Positions 38,361 through 49,669 of a DNA stretch of 64,000 bases are shown here, piece after piece. The DNA is from Lepisosteus oculatus. Its lineage: Eukaryota > Chordata > Actinopteri > Semionotiformes > Lepisosteidae. The notes under the pieces are model-generated. The model saw only the letters and a program-made list of their open reading frames with translations, was not told the origin of the DNA and made no database searches. The stretch is from contig NC_090704.1 in the NCBI RefSeq assembly GCF_040954835.1, forward strand, positions 42,412,979 through 42,476,978. The letters run 5' to 3'. Position 1 is the stretch's first letter; every line of letters starts with the position of its first letter. The translations under genes and the position numbers were made by a program.

Positions 38361-39899
38361 ATTCCCATTTTCCCCTCCTACACCTCCATGGCTAAGGAAT
38401 CCACCCAGTGTCGCAGTGTGTGGCATTGCTTTGCCAACAACACTGTTGAAATGGAATCTGCACTGAGTGTCTGTTCTCTCTCCAGCATGCACAAGCATGG
38501 CTGCACAAGGGAGAGAGTCCTCATGCCATTCTCACATGCCTTGAACAAAACAGATGAATGTTAGGTACCAGTTCGGAAGCCGGACTCGCAGTACATTTCT
38601 TCTAAAACCATTCCTGGCCTCTTGAAGGCACACAAACACTTAGCATCAAATATATAACTCCACAAAAGAGGTTTTCTGTTTTCCTCCCCCTGAAGCCACA
38701 AAGCTAAATGTTCAACAAATGTTATTTATATATCAACAAAAGTTAAGACATTCTTTGACTGGACACACAGCTGCTTTTTTCACATATAGTCTTATATTTT
38801 TAACTGCATCATATTTGAGAAATTCAATGTCAACGTGACATTTCTGAAAGCATCAAATTCTGTGCCAAAGAATGGTACAAAGAGAAGAACTGGGTGATCT
38901 GAAGTAAAAAATAAAAAGCCTGTTAAAAAGCTGGAACTTGACATATTGTAATTGTTTAACAATAGCACTGGCGTTTTGTGCCATTATAGAAATATATTTG
39001 TTGTTTTCTTCACCTATCCTCAGTTTGAACATGGATTCAGGGTGAACCAGACAATGCAGAATCCTATTTTCTGTCTTTCGTATAGAGAGAGTCAGTGCTT
39101 CCATCTGATTTTACTGGGGGGGGGGGAATGGATAGATTTTTTGTCTTTTTGTGTCTGATCAAAACTTGCAAATCGGCGCGTTTTAGGTATTTGGGGCAGA
39201 ATATTAGAAATTACAGCTTTTAAATGAGCATCTTCTTCCCATCTCTAGTTTCCTTCCTCTGCTTCTTCAGCTGAGAAGCTACACGACTGTTACATTTCTG
39301 GATAATCCTTTGCTTCTCTTTTCATCTCCTCCTTTAGGCCTTTCGAATGCCCAGTCAGAATGTATCCCCCCACAGTGAGAAACAATGCAATATGAAGGTT
39401 TTCAAAGCCTGTACTGTATATTTACTGCTAATTCCAGACAATGGTAGTCTGTAAAATGTAAAGGCAAGGTAAGGGAAAGGGTGAACAGGCTTCCTACAAA
39501 TAGTGAGATTTTGAATTTATTTAACCTGTATATACACTGTACAGACTTGAGATCCTAAAGAACTGTGGTTTTCCACACTTTTCACTTTCCACACAATTTA
39601 CTGCCCGGTGTTCTACCACTGTCTGTGCATAGCTGTTGAACGCATTGAAGCACAGTGCAGTTGGTGACCATAATGGAGGTCTTGTAACTGGAACAGGGAC
39701 CAGCAATCCTTTGTATCCTAGAGCCTTCAAGTCTCAGTTCATGCAAGGCAGTAGTCATGCAGACTTGCACAGATTTGTTTTCCTTTCTAGGCAGGATGTC
39801 CCATATACAGTAGTTAATCACCCCAGAGTGAAAATAGACCTAAAACAAAGGTGTTTAGCACATTTAGATTAAAACGAATATTTGTTACAAGTCCTGTCG

Positions 39900-39990
39900 G
39901 GGGTTTACTCTGCTTACACCCATTGCCTGCTGGGATAGGCTCTGGCTCCCCTGTGACTCTGAATTAGAAGAAGCAGGTAGAAAAAATAAT
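39900..39990 (+). repeat. L2-like 3' tail fragment
   Basis: GCCTGCTGGGATAGGCTCTG followed by GCTCCCCTGTGACTCTGAAT is a close match to the widespread L2-like tail. An A/T-rich end follows. Confidence 0.55.
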
Positions 39991-41374
39991 AATTTAAATT
40001 GTGGAGATGCATAATATTATTTACCAGGGGTCACTAAATTTGTGGGGATGTGTTACCACATTTTGTCCCGAGAGTGATTGCAATACATGCCCAGTCTCAC
40101 ACACATCACTCCCCTCATGTTATTGTAGAGCTACAATGGAAGTACTGTACATCTTCCAAAAGTGGCCGCAGACTCTCGCTTTGCACAACGGTTTTCCTTT
40201 TTAAAAAAAAAACGTGTATACATCACCTTGACAAATTAAATACTGAGCACACGAGAGCTGAAACTCAAGCCACAAGCCTCAATTCTGGAGCCTTGGCTCA
40301 GAATCTTACACTAGCAGAAGATTTAACTTTTAGTGGGTTAGTCTGGGAAAGCCGGGTTTCCTAACGTTGATTGGATGCTGAAGTGTTCAAATTTGTTCCA
40401 GACCATTATGATGATTTTTGTTTCTGTACATAAAATGTATAATAACTGCATTTTGTATGTTCATGTGTCACAAGTGGTTAGGCATCTGCTGTATATTGTA
40501 AGTGAATGAGGGCTGGCACATGCTTGCCAGGAACTCTTTTGGTCATTTGATTCTGGGGCAGGCTGATGTTTTCTCCTTCACAAAGTGCATCAGTTCTTTC
40601 ATTCTAGGACCACAGATTTCTAACAAAATTAAATAATTTACTGATTCTGTGTTCTGTAATAAAATAGGACTTGAGAACGTACAACTGGATATATGAAGAG
40701 AAGAGATCAGGAAATCCCAATCAAACTCAAATAGCACTGTGTCAGTGTGCTTTCAAAATGGGGTCTTAAGGGGAAGGTTACAATTCAGCCTGAGCAGCTT
40801 CAAGTGCTTTTTCTCTTGTGTGCCAGTTTCTAGCTTTTCCAATGTGGTTTGCATACAACTGTTATGCCAGTACTTTAAAGGCATTGATAAAAGCACGGCA
40901 AATTGGGCCAATGTGACGGGGATACTAACGATACTAATGTTGCTAATACTGTACTGTACGTCTTCCACGGGAGAAAACGCAGAACTAGCCCCTTCACCCC
41001 GATCAAATCTTGTTTGCCTCTTCCGTGTCTGATAATGTTTGACTCAATATAGGTATGTTTTTTATCCTTAGCGCCGTCGTGGTATTTTTTCTTTTTTTTT
41101 TTTTGCTGCATGTAAACTTGTTCCATCGCGGCACCGTCTGCAGTCGTTGAGAGTGGTGCTTTATTTTTATGTATTACGCCCCCACAGGAGGGGCAATAAT
41201 AATAAAAACTTTTAAAACGGTTTCTCCGATGGGTTTTTTTTTTCTGTGTGCATGTGTGAGGCAATTAAGGCTGGACTATCTCAAAACATTTAAGGATTTA
41301 AGGCTTGGTGTTGTAGTTATTTACTGTAGCAATTTGACAAGTTCGGCTGATGACAGTGGGTTTACAGTACATAA

Positions 41375-41492
41375 GAACAAGTAATAGGTTTATTCCATGC
41401 TGAAAAGAGAAGGAAGAAAAAACAACGTTTCGGCTGTGGAGCCTTCTTCGGGTGTAAGTATTGTAGCCTATGCATGCTGACGCAGCTACCCA
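41375..41492 (-). repeat. Hammerhead-like repeat, single-tail copy
   Basis: On the minus strand it reads head (GGGTAGCTGCGTCAGCATGC), then CCGAAGAAGGCTCCACAGCC followed by GAAACGTTG, then the tail with GGAATAAACCTATTACTTG. The core resembles the CTGATGA...GAAA arrangement of type I hammerhead ribozymes known from Penelope-like elements, with changes. Confidence 0.65.
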
Positions 41493-42135
41493 CATGAATT
41501 ACAATACATTAGCTGGATGGACGATACAGGCAGTCAATTAACAGAAATCTGACCTAGAGAAAAGAAACATGCGCTGATTAGTACCTTGGACCAACTATTA
41601 CAAACCTTTGCAAGACCTAGAACCTCTATTGCCCGTTCTCCTAAAATAATATTTTTACTGAGTTTTACTCAGTCTATCGCAGCAATCACTTTTTATTTGA
41701 ATGATGTTTCATTCCTGAATAACTTGCTGAAAGCAGTGTCTGGAGACCCTATAAACCAGCAAATCGTTTTTTTTTAAAGTAGTAATTATTAACACTGAGA
41801 AAAGGCCAGTAAAACGTAACGTGTTGTCTTTTAGCAAATAATTGAAATAATACACAGCTATAAAACATAATTCCGTGTCTATGACCACGTTTAACGATAC
41901 CTGACGTAAAGACTCTATACAACACATTTGTCATGATAGTCTATCGATTAACCAAAAATAAAGTAATAAAAAATTGTATTTTGATTATATTTTAAAAACA
42001 CTCTATGAATTCAACATTTCGCCTTCGTTTGCTGAATTAATTTAGGAAACTTGTGAAGAAGACCGAATCATATATAACGCCAGAGAGGAGACGCTCGCAC
42101 GACGTGACCAGAAACGTGTACTTGAGGGTGGAACT

Positions 42136-42148
42136 GTTGCTAGGAGAC
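42136..42148 (+). promoter_or_regulatory. DNAI2: X-box-like RFX site at DNAI2
   Basis: GTTGCTAGGAGAC resembles the RFX X-box (left half-site exact, two mismatches in the right half, no spacer). RFX2 and RFX3 drive ciliary genes, and DNAI2 is one. It lies about 130 bases before the presumed first donor. Confidence 0.5.
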
Positions 42149-42167
42149 GGTAAACTGCAGCTAGAGC

Positions 42168-42174
42168 TGTTTAC
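42168..42174 (+). promoter_or_regulatory. DNAI2: Forkhead-like site at DNAI2
   Basis: TGTTTAC matches the forkhead core recognised by FOXJ1, the main activator of motile-cilium genes. It lies 19 bases beyond the X-box-like site. The heptamer is short, so the call depends on the pairing and the gene's identity. Confidence 0.4.
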
Positions 42175-43126
42175 TCCCGGACTCGAGATACTGAGAAGAA
42201 AACACCTAAAAACGAAAAGAAATACTGGAAAAAGAAATTACAGCACAATAAGTCACCCAGCAGACCAGGTATGAGAGTGATTGCAGATCAGTGTGAGTGA
42301 GAAATACTGTTGTAAATGCTCTCTAAACTTGACTCGGACCAGGCCCCCACCTAAATGCTCTATTGCTGCTATCCATATTACAGACTAAAACCGAGAAACG
42401 CTGAGTTATAATTCAACGGTTAAATGTTTTGAGTATACAGTAGTTATTCTGACATGGTCCTTACACTTGGAAAGTCTTGAAAACCCTTTTTTCATTTTTA
42501 CAATTTGTTAATTTACAGTACTTCATAGATGTTTATGTGGTGTTGATCGTTAGGGATTGATGGAATGACTACATTTGTTTTATCTGTATCTTAATATGTT
42601 AATATATTAGTATGATGTTGACCAAATTAATTATATTTTAACAGCTGTATAGCTGTTTTGTCGAGTAGTACAGGTTTTTTTTTTGTTTTAAATAAATATT
42701 CCCTAGTGCAAATTTGTGTTCCAGCGCTCTCAATCGGGATTATACGAGTACGGATTATGATTCTAATGAGAATGGCCCGCTGTCATTACAGGTGCTATTA
42801 CCCTTTTATTGTGGTATTAATCACGAAGCAGTTATTTTAGTTGCTTATCTACAATGAAATATCTCCCTGTGCTCATAAGTGAAAAATAAACATTCTATAT
42901 GATGTATAAACCTTCAAACTACCCTTTTTGCCTCATGAATATATTTATTGTCCAATGACCTTCAAAAATGAAGGTACAGTACATTTCTCTAAAATGTTAA
43001 GGAGACTGATTCAGTATTAAACTAAAGGCCATTTGGTTGCCAATTTTCTTTCTCCGATTTCTTAATCAGTTGTTTTAAGCTAACAGGAATGTAATATTAC
43101 TGTGTTTTGTATGTCCAGCAAGCACC

Positions 43127-43309
43127 ATGGAGATAGTATACGTGTATACGAAAAAGCGCAGCGAGTTTGGCCGGCAGTGTAACTTTTCAGACCGTCCAGC
43201 AGAGCTGCATGTGGACATTCTTCCTGATCCCAGCCTGGCGGTCAATTTCATCGAGCGAAACCCCTGCGACACCCCCACACAATGCACCCAGGAGATGTCC
43301 GAACACGAG
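43127..43309 (+). CDS. DNAI2: DNAI2 first coding exon
   Basis: 61 codons, starting [20 protein letters not shown] and ending [13 protein letters not shown] is in a CACCATGG context, nine bases after a TGTCCAG acceptor. The donor is GTCTGT. Confidence 0.95.
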
Positions 43310-46300
43310 GTCTGTCTTTGCTTTTGTTAAGGATGAGTGCGTTTCACATCTTTGGAGGCCTTGCTTTTAGTGTTCTCATTGTGCTTTGGCTGCCAATGAA
43401 GAAACAGTCTTGCAAAGATTATGACAAAATGCAGAAACAGCAGAAGAGGAAGGTTTTCAAGTTCAGACTGGGAACACTGGGAAGGATATTGACAAAACTA
43501 GGAAATTACTACACACTCTTAGCTGAGACCATGTATTTAGCTGCAAATACGATATGGTTCAGCATGTCCCATTATATAATTCAAACTGACTTAACAGCCT
43601 TTAGGTTGGTGTAGTGATTACACCCCTCTTGCATGGTGCCTTCAGATTCCTTTCCTACTGACTAATGTCTTTTATCTTTGCAAAACAATTTTTGAATCCA
43701 CAAAATACAAATCACTAGCACCCTCTGAGCAGAGACCAAACAATGAAGTCTGTTTTAAAAACTGTGATGCTTGGCTTTTGTTAGGTGAATACAGAGCGGT
43801 TTGAATCAGAAACCCGAGGCATAAACCATGTAGAGGGGGGCTGGCCAAAGGATGTTAACCCCCAAGAAATGGAACAAACCATCCGGTACAGAAAGAAGGT
43901 GGAGAAAGACGAGAATTATGTCAACACCATCATGCAGCTGGGCAGCGTGAGTACTGGTGCTCAGGGTAAATTCTGTTTGGGGAAAATAATACAGATTTTC
44001 AATTTTGCCCCACAGACTTGCTGGTCAGAATGCATGAAATAGCATTGTTATTGTCAAGTGTGGTTGGATGAAAGAACATTTGTCTGTCACTAGAAGATAA
44101 TGTTTTTTATAAGTGTTATAAAGTAAATCACTGCACCTAAGACTATGTACTGATATTGTGAGTTAAGTATGTATTAGTCTATTGTTGTACAAACATATTC
44201 AAAATTAGGTGTAGTAAACTACTATTATCTCTTTACAATAGGCAATGGAACACTGCATCAAACAGAACAATGCCATTGATATCTACGAGGAGTATTATGA
44301 AGAGGAGGAGATATTAGAAGAGACAGAAGAGCAACCTTCAGCAAAAACTATCAATGTTTTCAGGTAATAATATTATTCATTATATTAATGATATAATAAC
44401 AGCTGTAGAGAATGGGAGGTATAATCTTTTAATAACATGTATTGTACTATTAGGTAAACTGCACACAACACTAAGAGAGTTTCAGTGATTTTGATGAACA
44501 AGTATCAAATTCGTGTATTGTAGTAGTTGATTTTTCATTCTTTCATTATGTTTTCAATTGATAGGGATCCAAATGAGATCAAGCGCACTGCCACAGGCCT
44601 CTCCTGGCACCCAGATGGCAGCCGAAAACTAGCAGTTGCCTACTCCTCTCTGGAGTTTCAGCGAGCAACCAAAGACATGAGCTTTGACTCCTATATATGG
44701 GACATTGGTGAGGAGGACTTTGTGTATCAAATTAACTGCAGAAAAGATATGGGGATTTGAGATCTTCAGAGAAAACCAGGTTACCTAATCAATTATTATT
44801 AAGTGGTGGTTGTAGGAAAAAATGACAATCTAATCAAGGACACAATACAACAATATAACACAATATAACAAAATGGCTAAAGTACAGCTGTGTTTTCTAG
44901 TATGTAACCTTCCTCTGCTTCTATCTTACAGAGAATCCCAACAAACCAGAGATGGTCCTTAAACCTGTGTCACCACTAGTCTGTCTGGAGTACAACCCTA
45001 AAGATTCACACATTTTGGTTGGGGGTTGTTATAATGGGCAAATAGGTGAGATAGTTTTATGGAGGTCTTTCTTTTGTATTCAGTGCTTACAAAGCGCATG
45101 CATTTTTAATCTACTATAAATAGCACAGAATATTCACAGCAGAAGGTTTAAAAACATAATGCAGGTTTTCATGTATTTTGTTATGAATTTCATATGAACA
45201 GTACTGTATGTTATTCACAATTGCTGATCCATCTAATAATTTATCATGTTTTGTAGGATTAACATGTGTTTCATCATTGATACATTGATGCTACCCATGC
45301 TTGAAAGGTTTCATTATGTTTTCAAAAATATTTAAAAGTAAAGGTTGAGTTGCACATATCCAGCTTGTTTCTGAGCAGCTTACTGGGACACACGTAAAGG
45401 CAGTCATCCAGTGGAAATGTCCACCATTGAACACAGCCACAGAGACCCTGTCTATAAAGTCATCTGGCTGCAGTCAAAGACAGGAACAGATGCCTTCTCA
45501 GCCTCCACAGATGGCCAGGTGCCCTCATATTCTTTATCTGTAATTTATGTTGTGTGTAACTGTAGTAAGCAATGGTTTTGATTTAAAACATTTGTGATGA
45601 TAATGTTTACTAACACAGATTGAGAAATAATACTTTTTCCGACTTACATTAAGAGCAAATGCTAAAAAAATGCATCAGGTTTACAGATGGTGCAGAAAAT
45701 CAGCCAAACATCAGAATTATTTCTGATCCTTATTCCAGTAATGTTATTTGTTCCTGGCAGGTTCTTTGGTGGGACATCCGAAAGCTGAATGAACCCACAG
45801 AGAGACTGGTACTTGACCCTACTAAAAAGGGCAATCTGGACAATGCGCTTGGAGCCATCTCTCTAGAGTTTGAAACTACTATGGTGAGACTCACTCAGCT
45901 TTACTTCACCCATTTAAAGTTCTCAACATTAAGTGTTTTGTACAGTATTTAGAGTATTTCTTCATAATGCACTTCACATCATCTTCTTTACAAAAATAGT
46001 CATGTTAGCTTTGTATGAACAATACTGAGAAAACATAAAAATAACCACTCTGAAGAGCCATATCAAATTAAACATATGTGTTTATAAACAGAATATTTAG
46101 CATAGAAGGAAGTTCTCAATGGTTTAATTTGTACATTGCTTTCTTTTTCTATTTGTTCACTCAGCCCACAAAGTTCATGGTGGGAACAGAGCAGGGGCTC
46201 GTTGTGTCATGCAATCGGAAAGCCAAGACTCCAGCAGAGAAGATTGTGTGTACCTACAGCGGCCATCATGGGCCAATCTACTCCCTGCAGAGAAACCCCT

Positions 46301-49125
46301 TCTTTCCGAAGAACTTCCTGACTGTAGCAGACTGGACGGCACGTATCTGGTCCGAGGATATCAAGGAGTCTTCGATTATGTGGACCAAGTAAGAAGCCTC
46401 TGGACATCAGGTTTTGTATATACTGTAGGTCTTAAAAGACCTCTCATTTCAGCCAAACTGAACATTTGCAGAATATTTACACGGAGAAGTTGCATGTTAA
46501 GTAAAACTAATCATATCTATACAATAACTTAGCAGTGTGAAAGTTAAAGTCATGTTTTATTTTTGCTATCATTTTCATTCAAATACTTCACATCTGGTGA
46601 TTAAGCTGTTAATTTTTTAAAGTAATTTGTCTGCTGTCTGTTTTTTAAGACTTACATTATTTTTTATACAGATGTTCTGAATAAAAGGCTTTAAAGTCTT
46701 TAATAAACCTAGAACAGTTTTAGATGTTTTGATAGTTCAAATACCCTTGCTATTTGAAGACTTTTGAGGTACTGAAATTAACTGCTTCAGAATTTACGTT
46801 ATTGTTAAAGTAGCTGGAATCCCTATTTATATAAATCCAGGCTTTATACAGTATGTCAGCAGAGCAGTACTGCATTTGCTCCTTTTCTCCACAGGGTGCC
46901 AGCAGTCATCTGTTTTTGATCCTGTATTCTCTGGTTAACTTCTAGTTCACTCAAATTCCTTTACCTTTAGGTATCACATGGCTTATCTGACTGATGGGTG
47001 CTGGAGTCCAGTCAGGCCCTCTGTGTTCTTTACAATCAAGATGGATGGTACACTGGACGTGTGGGACTTCCTGTTCAAACAGAATGACCCCACACTCAGT
47101 ATAAAAGTAAGTCTGTGAAAATTCATCTATCCAACTTAATCTCAACCCTTTTATATGGAAGGAGATCATGTTGATTTTTGATATCTTCAAATTTAAGTAC
47201 ATTTTATTCTTCTCAAAGTTATGTTTACTTCTTTAATGGTTTTAATTATTTTTTATTTTCATCTTGAATGTGGACAAGATTAGTTCAGGAAAGGCTGATG
47301 AAGACAAAAACAAATCTCTCAGTCTTAAAGTAAAGTAGTACATAATAGTGAACTAAATATAAACCAGACCCGATAATCTATATGGCTTCTGCCCTGAACA
47401 CTGCTAGCAATAAAAACGTTGATGGTGGTTCTCTGTAAGGATTGTGAGAGGGTTCAATATTATGGATGTGCTAAAGATAGACCTTCAATAGATCACTGTC
47501 AGTTGTTTCGCAATAGGCCTGAGCTGTGTGCTTTGTTGGCAGGTGTGTGATGAGGCCCTGTACAGCCTGCAAGTGCAGGACAATGGGAGGTTCCTGGCCT
47601 GTGGCTCCCAGCAGGGAACAGCCACACTGCTGGAGATCTCCTCTGGCCTGTGTAGTCTGCAGAGAAATGAGAAGGCACTGGCCACTGCGGTAGGAGCAAT
47701 TTTAAAGGCTCCAATAATCTTCATGTGTGTCTGAAACTGAGCTGACTCTGTTTTTTTTAAGTATATCCTTCTGCAATAGTATTTTAAAGTAGAATGTTGA
47801 TCCAAGATCATCGAAAATAACGTATCTGTCACGCCCTCTGCAGCCAAAGGGCGCTCCTTCTCTGTCATGTCCCTAGTTTCCGGTCTGCTGTCCTTCCTGT
47901 CCCTCTCTTTCCCTTGGGCTATATATTTCCGGGTCTTGCACTCTGTCCTCGCTCAGCATTGAGGTTCGGATGTCCTGAGACCCGCCTAGCACCAGGGCGC
48001 CCCACGTCCGCTCCCTGAGGGCATAGGTTTCTGTATGGCACTCCTGAACTCTTTGCACTATGAGCCCGGGCCTTTTTCCCGTCTCGCCGCTACGCATATG
48101 GGTCTTTTTCCGCTCTGCTGCTCCCCGCGGTTAGTCCCTTTGGACGTCCGTGACAGTATCAATATCAGCTGTGCTTCTCCCCTCCCTGCCCACTCTTCCT
48201 GCACCCAGATGTTTGAGAGGGAAACCAAGCGTGAAAAGATCCTGGAGGCACGGCACCGTGAGATGCGACTGAAGGAGCGCAGCCGCTCCGAGCAGGGCAA
48301 GGAGGAGGAGAGCAAGGAGGTGGACACGGGGGAGAGCGCGGAGGACCTCATTGCACGTGCCGAGAAGGAGTTCTTTGAGGTGGTGGAGGCCGAGGTCAAA
48401 AAGAGGGAGAAAGAGGAGGAGAAATCCAAAGTCAACATGGTAAGGGACATAAAAAGATTCTGAAGAAGCAGCGTAAAAATGTTAAGGATGTGGGTCATGC
48501 CAAGGCAAGGACATTTTACTTTCCATTAAAGAGTGACAGTTTCTAACAGTTTATATCCTGATGGTGCTGTTTACTAGGAAGTCAAACTGCCTACCTCTTT
48601 TCATTTTGTGCATAAGCAAAAAAATAGCTGTGTAGACCTTAGCTCTTACACTCTATAAATAGATCTTTAAATTCTTTACAAAACTACTGTTATGTAAGAT
48701 AATCAATAATCCTTCCATCAACAGGAATGGTGCTTCCATGAACAAAAACACTGTATTAAGTGCATGCTATACCACTTACACTACATGAGCTTAATGTTAT
48801 CTTGCTTTTCTTATTCAAACTATAGTGCACAATTCTTTCATTGCTTATAAACATCTTGTTTTTTGCAAACAATAAGTGAGCAGAATGAATTGAATGACTA
48901 AAGAAAACTGCTTGTTCAGTATAACGAAACATAGTATAAGCCTATGAGGGTTAGCATCCAAGCTTCTGGTTTGATCTCCACTTTTATACTGTTAAGAGAT
49001 ATATTGACTACAAATGGAACTATATATACAGTATATATTTTCTGGTATTTCTGCCTCATTAATCTGCTTTTCCACCACAGGAGAAAGATGTATGTGAAGA
49101 GAAAGAGACAACTTTGAAGGTATAG
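43127..49125 (+). CDS. DNAI2: DNAI2, dynein axonemal intermediate chain 2
   Basis: WD-repeat intermediate chain of the outer dynein arm in motile cilia and flagella; human loss causes primary ciliary dyskinesia. Coding exons are 43127-43309, 43785-43946, 44242-44363, 44565-44707, 44932-45045, 45379-45518, 45761-45883, 46165-46388, 46971-47106, 47543-47689, 48209-48439 and 49081-49125. They join in frame to 589 residues against 605 in human. The start context CACCATGG is ideal, and [15 protein letters not shown] matches the human N-terminus. WD blocks ([43 protein letters not shown]) fill the middle. The tail is charged and Glu/Lys-rich, as in the family. An alternative last exon at 49664 is possible. 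It lies same-strand between TTYH2 and KIF19, as in human. Confidence 0.96.
43785..43946 (+). CDS. DNAI2: DNAI2 coding exon 2
   Basis: 54 codons, starting [20 protein letters not shown] and ending [16 protein letters not shown]. It contains the conserved GGWPKDVNP block. The acceptor is TTGTTAG and the donor is GTGAGT. Confidence 0.95.
44242..44363 (+). CDS. DNAI2: DNAI2 coding exon 3
   Basis: Starts [20 protein letters not shown], continues into an acidic run and ends AKTINVF plus two bases. The human protein has the same order. The acceptor is AATAG and the donor is GTAATA. Confidence 0.94.
44565..44707 (+). CDS. DNAI2: DNAI2 coding exon 4 (start of WD region)
   Basis: Starts [20 protein letters not shown] and ends [10 protein letters not shown] plus one base. 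It carries the first WD-like repeat (LSWHPDG to YIWD). The donor is GTGAGG. Confidence 0.95.
44932..45045 (+). CDS. DNAI2: DNAI2 coding exon 5
   Basis: Completes a Glu codon, then [20 protein letters not shown] and [17 protein letters not shown]. The GGCYNGQI block matches human exactly. The acceptor is TCTTACAG and the donor is GTGAGA. Confidence 0.95.
45379..45518 (+). CDS. DNAI2: DNAI2 coding exon 6
   Basis: Completes an Ala codon, then [20 protein letters not shown] and [18 protein letters not shown] and FSASTDGQ. The acceptor GAGCAG has a T-rich stretch just upstream and the donor is GTGCCC, a weak donor. The protein alignment is nevertheless gap-free. Confidence 0.93.
45761..45883 (+). 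CDS. DNAI2: DNAI2 coding exon 7
   Basis: 41 codons, starting [20 protein letters not shown] and ending [14 protein letters not shown]. The acceptor is CTGGCAG and the donor is GTGAGA. Confidence 0.95.
46165..46388 (+). CDS. DNAI2: DNAI2 coding exon 8 (largest internal WD exon)
   Basis: Starts [20 protein letters not shown], passes through [20 protein letters not shown] and ends [18 protein letters not shown] plus two bases. It is very close to human. The acceptor is ACTCAG and the donor is GTAAGA. Confidence 0.96.
46971..47106 (+). CDS. DNAI2: DNAI2 coding exon 9
   Basis: Completes a Lys codon, then [20 protein letters not shown] and [19 protein letters not shown] and PTLSIK. This is a WD repeat ending VWDF. 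The acceptor is CCTTTAG and the donor is GTAAGT. Confidence 0.95.
47543..47689 (+). CDS. DNAI2: DNAI2 coding exon 10
   Basis: 49 codons, starting [20 protein letters not shown] and continuing to [15 protein letters not shown]. This is the last WD-type repeat. The acceptor is TTGGCAG and the donor is GTAGGA. Confidence 0.95.
47827..48155. mobile_element. Solo LTR (329 bp) with 5-bp target duplication
   Basis: The element begins TGTCACG and ends CGTGACA, a perfect 7-bp terminal inverted repeat of TG...CA type. GTATC is present on both sides (47822-47826 and 48156-48160). A TATATAT lies at 47920-47926. No internal coding region remains, so it is a solo LTR left by recombination of a Gypsy- or ERV-like element. 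It ends 53 bases before DNAI2 exon 11. Orientation is not decided. Confidence 0.8.
48209..48439 (+). CDS. DNAI2: DNAI2 coding exon 11 (charged helical tail)
   Basis: 77 codons, starting [20 protein letters not shown], followed by Glu/Lys-rich, probably coiled sequence with [17 protein letters not shown]. The [19 protein letters not shown] block is shared with human. A solo LTR ends only 53 bases before this exon. Confidence 0.95.
49081..49125 (+). CDS. DNAI2: DNAI2 coding exon 12 (probable terminal coding exon)
   Basis: Encodes [14 protein letters not shown] then TAG. The acceptor TCCACCACAG is good. The last codons overlap a GTATAG that could act as a weak donor to an exon at 49664. That version would end in Asp and have the same length. 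Confidence 0.75.
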   Translation, partial: EKDVCEEKETTLKV

Positions 49126-49663
49126 TAGGTTATCTGTGAAGGTAGTAAGTTACTAATGCCACAGGATATCTTATTTTTAAAGGTCATCTCCATGGTTCTG
49201 AATAAAGAATGATAATGTTGTATAATGGGGTCATTATCATTGAATCATTAGTAACTCATGACCTAAATGAAATGAGACATAAAATGCATTCTGTCTACCT
49301 TGAGTCACAATAGCTATTACATGTGAATTATTTATTTGTTATTCACTGAAAAGGTTGGTGTTTACTATTACTTTTTTTTACATTTTTTCTGAGATGCATT
49401 TGATTTCACTGCTATGCTCAGGAACAGGAAAAAAAACATTATTGAGCTTAAAGACCTTTATATACAATTGTAATGCAGTGAATTATCATATTGAGAATCT
49501 GTACATGTGAGGAAAATAATACACATTTACAATGAAGTTTATTATCATATCCATCCTTTAATCAAAAATATGACTGTTGTTTAAAATTAATTTAGCTGCT
49601 TTCAGGCATCTGAACTTTCTTTGTATCTTTACCACACTCTCCAATTTGTTCTTTTTTTAATAG

Positions 49664-49669
49664 GACTAA
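49664..49669 (+). CDS. DNAI2: Possible alternative DNAI2 last coding segment
   Basis: A strong acceptor (CTTTTTTTAATAG ending at 49663) is followed by GAC TAA. If exon 12 spliced at its GTATAG, the protein would end LKD instead of LKV. Only one of the two ends need be real. Confidence 0.35.
   Translation, partial: D

Larger units (their letters stand above)
38361..42050 (+). other. TTYH2 3' untranslated region and TTYH2-DNAI2 spacer
   Basis: The 3' untranslated region starts at 38361. Its end is not certain: AATAAA occurs at 38910-38915 and again at 40658-40663. A G-run lies at 39116-39126. An L2-like tail lies at about 39900-39990, and a hammerhead-like repeat at 41375-41492. No gene is recognised in the spacer. 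Confidence 0.6.
42060..42268 (+). promoter_or_regulatory. DNAI2: DNAI2 promoter region and probable non-coding exon 1
   Basis: The segment ends in CAGACCAG followed by GTATGAG, a good donor at 42269. A matching acceptor (TGTCCAG, 43112-43118) lies nine bases before the DNAI2 start codon, so a 5' untranslated exon spliced to exon 2 is likely. The segment is richer in CpG than its surroundings and contains X-box-like and forkhead-like motifs. The transcription start is not visible, so the left end is a guess. Confidence 0.55.

Noticed and set aside
42053..42274. Apparent 73-codon frame across the DNAI2 first exon
   Set aside because: It begins at GTG, not ATG, and runs across the donor site. 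Better explained as untranslated exon sequence.
43282..43614. 110-codon frame after the first DNAI2 coding exon
   Set aside because: It begins out of frame with DNAI2 near the end of the first coding exon and runs into the intron. No similarity was recognised.
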